Notes under the pieces: generated by a model
Told to the model about the DNA's origin: nothing
Database searches by the model: none
What the model saw: only the letters and a program-made list of their open reading frames with translations
Program-made: the position numbers and the translations under genes
Shown: piece after piece, positions 5,746-8,584 of the stretch
How positions within the stretch are numbered: the first letter of the stretch is position 1
How the letters are laid out: each line of letters opens with the position of its first letter
Assembly: GCA_021157805.1 (NCBI GenBank)
Contig: JAGGVW010000065.1
Location: forward strand, 1-8,584
Direction: 5' to 3'
Source: a bacterium
GTDB taxonomy: Bacteria > Ratteibacteria > UBA8468 > B48-G9 > JAFGKM01
DNA: 8,584 nucleotides

Positions 5746-7482
5746 ATGAAAGGATATATCTCACAGGAAGAAATTGTGAGGATAAGTGAGAAAGCGGATA
5801 TAGTTGAGATTGTTTCAAGATATGTAAATCTTAAAAAAAGTGGGAAAAATTACAGGGGTTTGTGTCCCTTCCATTCTGAAAAAACACCTTCCTTTTTTGT
5901 AAATCCTGAAAAACAAATCTTTCACTGTTTTGGTTGCGGAACAGGAGGGGATGTATTCAAATTTCTCATGAAAATAGAAAATATTACTTTCCCTGAAGCA
6001 GTTGAAAAGATAGGTAAAGAAGTTGGTATTGAAATTAACTTCCAGAAAAAGAAGGTCTCAAATAAAGAAAAAGATGAAATTATAAAAGCGAATGAATTTG
6101 CAACAAAGAAGTATTTGGAACTGATTTTTTCATCTCAGGGGAAAATTGCTTTTGAATATCTTTATGGCAGAAATTTTGACGAAAACTCAATAAAAATTTT
6201 TTCTCTTGGATATGCTCCTTATGAAAAAAATTTCCTTGTTAAAAAAGTTGAGGCTGAAGGATTGAATAAAGAAATTTTTATAAAAGCGGGATTAATTTCT
6301 GATGATGGAGAAAAAGATGTTTTTAGAAACAGAATAATGTTTCCAATAACGAACTGGAATGGAGATATAATTGGTTTTGGTGGAAGAGCAATTGAAGATA
6401 ATATTATGCCAAAATATCTCAATACAAAAGAAAATTTGACATTCAATAAAAGTAGAATTCTTTATGGATTGTATTGGGCAAAGGACTCAATAAAAGAAAA
6501 AAATTATGCAATTATTGTTGAAGGTTATTTTGATGTTTTAAAACTTTTTATAAATAATATAAAAAATGTTGTCGCTCCAATGGGAACTGCTTTAACAGAG
6601 GGACACTTAAACATTTTGAAAAGATATACTGAAAGAATTTTACTTGTTTTTGATTCTGACTCTGCAGGTATAAATGCTTCTATAAGAAATCTTGAAAATA
6701 TTCTAAAAAATAATTTTGAAGTAAAACTCTGTCCTCTTCCAACAGGTTTTGACCCTGATAAATTTATTGATGAATTTGGAAGTGAACCATTTTTAAAATT
6801 ATTGAATAATTCTCAAAATTTTATTGATTTTATGATTAATGTTGAAAGTAAGAATTTTGATATAGAGTCACCGAGAGGGAAATCCCTTTTTGTAAAAGAA
6901 GTAAGTAAACTTGTATCTATCATACCTGATGAGATTGAGAGAAATGAATATGTGAAGTATCTGGCAGAAAAAACAAATGTAGAAAAAGAGATAGTTAAAA
7001 AATATATTGACGAGGTTATGGCTTCAGAAGAAAAAGAAATAAAGTATAAATCAGAAAAAAAAGATATAAAAATAAATGCTGAAATATACCTTTTAAAAAT
7101 ACTTTTGAATAATCAGGAATATATAAAAGAAGTAATTGAAAATAAAGAAAAACTGACAGAAAGAATAAAAAAAGTTATAGAGGTGATTGAAAAGTTATTA
7201 AAGGAAAATATAAAAGTATCTGTTTCAAATCTCATAAGCAGTATAGATGATGAACAACTGACAAACCTTATTTCAAATCTATCTATTGAAGAAGAGGTCC
7301 CTTTCACTGATGAAAAGAAAAGAAGAGTTTTTGATGATTGCTTGAGAAGAGTTAAAGAAATGGCATTGAGAGAAAAACTGAAAAAAATGAAAAGAGAAAT
7401 TGCTACAAGGGGAAAAGAGTATTCAGAAAAGGAACTTGAAAAAATACAAACAATCCTTTATCAATTAAAAAGAGGGAGGTAA
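5746..7482 (+). CDS. dnaG: DNA primase
   Basis: 578 residues from the chosen ATG, close to the usual bacterial primase length. It makes RNA primers for lagging-strand and origin-dependent replication together with the replicative helicase. The N-terminal CHC2 zinc-binding domain has Cys40, His43, Cys61 and Cys64 in 'CPFHSEKTPSF' and 'FHCFGCGTGGDVFKFL'. The RNA polymerase core follows, with 'FRNRIMFPI' and 'GFGGRAI', then a Toprim fold with catalytic Glu259 in 'VEGYFDV' and the metal-binding Asp303 and Asp305 in 'VFDSDSAG'. The last 140 or so residues are helical and Lys/Glu-rich, as expected for the helicase-interacting domain, with no recognisable motif. An in-frame TTG at 5689 would add 19 residues, but it is the -35 box of the promoter; the ATG at 5746 has GGAGG 11 nt upstream and gives the family's normal N-terminus. 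The gene is coupled to rpoD. Confidence 0.95.
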   Translation: MKGYISQEEIVRISEKADIVEIVSRYVNLKKSGKNYRGLCPFHSEKTPSFFVNPEKQIFHCFGCGTGGDVFKFLMKIENITFPEAVEKIGKEVGIEINFQKKKVSNKEKDEIIKANEFATKKYLELIFSSQGKIAFEYLYGRNFDENSIKIFSLGYAPYEKNFLVKKVEAEGLNKEIFIKAGLISDDGEKDVFRNRIMFPITNWNGDIIGFGGRAIEDNIMPKYLNTKENLTFNKSRILYGLYWAKDSIKEKNYAIIVEGYFDVLKLFINNIKNVVAPMGTALTEGHLNILKRYTERILLVFDSDSAGINASIRNLENILKNNFEVKLCPLPTGFDPDKFIDEFGSEPFLKLLNNSQNFIDFMINVESKNFDIESPRGKSLFVKEVSKLVSIIPDEIERNEYVKYLAEKTNVEKEIVKKYIDEVMASEEKEIKYKSEKKDIKINAEIYLLKILLNNQEYIKEVIENKEKLTERIKKVIEVIEKLLKENIKVSVSNLISSIDDEQLTNLISNLSIEEEVPFTDEKKRRVFDDCLRRVKEMALREKLKKMKREIATRGKEYSEKELEKIQTILYQLKRGR

Positions 7483-7483
7483 A

Positions 7484-8584
7484 ATGGGCAGAAGAAAGAA
7501 AACTCTTTCCAGCGGAGAAAAAAAACAGAAAATTTCAGAAATTATTGAACTTGGCAGAAGAAAGAAACATCTTTCCTGGGAAGAAATAAATGAGATTTTA
7601 CCTATGGAAATGACTGATCAGTCAGAAATAGACCATCTATTTGATGAACTTGACCACTGGGATATCAACATTGATGATAATGAACCATTTCATATTGAAA
7701 AAGAAAAAACGATTGACACAGAAGAAGCAAAAAGTGCTTTAAGGGCATATCTTAAACATGCTGGTAGTTATTCTCTTTTAACTCATGAAGAAGAAGTTGA
7801 AATTGCAAAAGGTATTGAAGAAATGAAAAAAAAGATAAATGAAATGAAGAAGAAAAAAAAATTTTCTCAAATTCAGTATATAAAGTGCTGTCAAAAACTT
7901 AATGAATTAAGAGGGCGTCTTATAAAATCAAATTTACGGCTTGTCATAAACATTGCAAAAAGATATAGTAATCCTAAACTTTCACTTCTTGATTTAATTC
8001 AGGAAGGAAACATCGGTCTTATGAAAGCAGTAGAAAAGTTTAAATATAGAACCGGTTTTAAATTCAGCACTTATGCTACCTGGTGGATAAGACAAGCAAT
8101 AACAAGAGCAATCGCAGACCATTCTTCAACTATTAGAATACCGGTACATATGATTGAAAAAATAAACAAATTAAAAAAGATTGAAGCAAAATCAATACAG
8201 TCAGATGATGGAGAAATAAAAGATGAAGAAATAGCAAGAAAAATGAATCTTCCAGTGGAGAAAATCAAAAATATCAGAAAATCAATGAGACCAGACCCAA
8301 TATCCATTGACCTACCAATTGGAGATGAAGAAAGAACAACCATAGGTGATTTTATTGAAGATGGAGAAAATCCAAATCCAATAAAACATGTAAGACATTC
8401 TCTTCTTTCAGAAGAAATAGAGAGAGCATTGAAAGTCCTTGATGAAAGAGAAGAATTGATCATAAGATTAAGGTTTGGACTTGATGAAAAAAGATACTCA
8501 AGAACACTTGAAGAAGTCGGGAGTTATTTTCACTTAACAAGAGAGAGGATAAGACAGATAGAAGCAAAAGCAATACAGAAATTA
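7484..8584 (+). CDS. rpoD: RNA polymerase primary sigma factor, 3' end outside window
   Basis: 367 codons are visible without a stop. The end, '...RERIRQIEAKAIQKL', is normally followed by only a short tail, so little is missing. Region 1.1 is short (about 12-60). Region 1.2 is 'ALRAYLKHAGSYSLLTHEEE' (about 85-104), somewhat unlike the usual DPVRMYL form. Region 2 has 'NLRLVINIAKRY', 'LLDLIQEGNIGLMKAVEKF' and the -10-reading 'FSTYATWWIRQAITRAIA', with the paired Trp and the Gln and Thr retained. Region 3 starts 'STIRIPVHMIEKINKL', keeping the His/Glu associated with extended -10 contact. Region 4.2 holds 'TLEEVGSYFHLTRERIRQIE', the -35 helix-turn-helix. There is no long non-conserved insert, so the protein is SigA-sized (about 375 residues). 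GGAGG ends 4 nt before the ATG, and the dnaG TAA ends one base before it. The retained DNA-reading residues agree with the TTGACA/TATAAT-type promoters found in this window. Confidence 0.96.
   Translation, partial: MGRRKKTLSSGEKKQKISEIIELGRRKKHLSWEEINEILPMEMTDQSEIDHLFDELDHWDINIDDNEPFHIEKEKTIDTEEAKSALRAYLKHAGSYSLLTHEEEVEIAKGIEEMKKKINEMKKKKKFSQIQYIKCCQKLNELRGRLIKSNLRLVINIAKRYSNPKLSLLDLIQEGNIGLMKAVEKFKYRTGFKFSTYATWWIRQAITRAIADHSSTIRIPVHMIEKINKLKKIEAKSIQSDDGEIKDEEIARKMNLPVEKIKNIRKSMRPDPISIDLPIGDEERTTIGDFIEDGENPNPIKHVRHSLLSEEIERALKVLDEREELIIRLRFGLDEKRYSRTLEEVGSYFHLTRERIRQIEAKAIQKL
7487..7576 (+). repeat. Short in-frame repeat in the rpoD 5' end
   Basis: GGCAGAAGAAAGAAA occurs at 7487-7501 and again at 7553-7567, exactly 66 nt (22 codons) apart. 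Both are followed by a near-identical stretch ending in CTTTCC, giving 22 of 24 matching bases. The protein repeats 'GRRKKTLS' and 'GRRKKHLS'. The second copy leads into the region 1.1 motif 'WEEINEILP', so the first may be an N-terminal duplication. Confidence 0.6.

Noticed and set aside
8071..8463. 130-codon open frame on the minus strand
   Set aside because: It lies wholly antisense to conserved regions 2-4 of rpoD, lacks a ribosome site and recognisable domains, and is Ser/Ile/Phe-rich as expected from the complement of Lys/Glu-rich coding DNA.
1..8584. CRISPR array, insertion sequence, prophage or toxin-antitoxin genes
   Set aside because: No regularly spaced repeats, terminal inverted repeats, transposase or integrase motifs, or small paired genes were found; every long stretch is accounted for by housekeeping or exporter genes. 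No intergenic stretch reaches 300 bases.

Overview
This is an A+T-rich bacterial chromosomal segment. It uses AGA for most Arg codons and ATA for many Ile codons, and its proteins are rich in Lys, Ile and Glu. Every recognised gene is bacterial: primary sigma factor, DnaG, HU, signal peptidase I, IspF of the MEP isoprenoid pathway, and a Gld-type ABC exporter. The protein style, the tRNA-Cys gene without an encoded CCA, and the dnaG-rpoD pair without rpsU upstream suggest an uncultivated lineage. I cannot name the phylum from sequence alone. Nothing looks like a phage, IS element, CRISPR array or plasmid.

Layout. Positions 1-4562 are a minus-strand block, read from high to low coordinates: ispF, then an ABC exporter operon. 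The operon holds a GldA-like ATPase, a GldF-like six-helix permease, a GldG-like membrane-anchored protein and a DUF4340 protein that runs off the window at base 1. A consensus-like promoter (TTGACA, 17 bp, TATAAA) starts inside the last codons of ispF and drives the exporter operon. A 7-bp inverted repeat with one central base lies in the predicted leader. Positions 4563-5185 hold a divergent tRNA-Cys(GCA) gene and an HU gene with two -35-like boxes, a very strong Shine-Dalgarno and an intrinsic terminator. lepB (5178-5672, minus) converges on HU, and its stop codon lies inside the HU terminator stem. dnaG and rpoD (5746-8584, plus) form a translationally coupled macromolecular-synthesis operon, and rpoD is cut by the window end only a few residues before its expected stop.

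Starts were corrected in two places. The longest dnaG frame begins on the TTG of a -35 box (5689); the SD-supported ATG is at 5746. The permease frame can be extended to a TTG at 3107, but the ATG at 3089 has the SD. Two real genes are open at the window edges, DUF4340 at the left and rpoD at the right.

How the genes fit together: dnaG/rpoD, HU and tRNA-Cys are core information-processing genes, while lepB and ispF are envelope and isoprenoid housekeeping. The only functionally open system is the four-gene Gld-like exporter, whose substrate is unknown. The most unusual sequence signal is an exact 21-nt identity, in opposite orientation, between the promoter of that exporter operon and the promoter of dnaG-rpoD.
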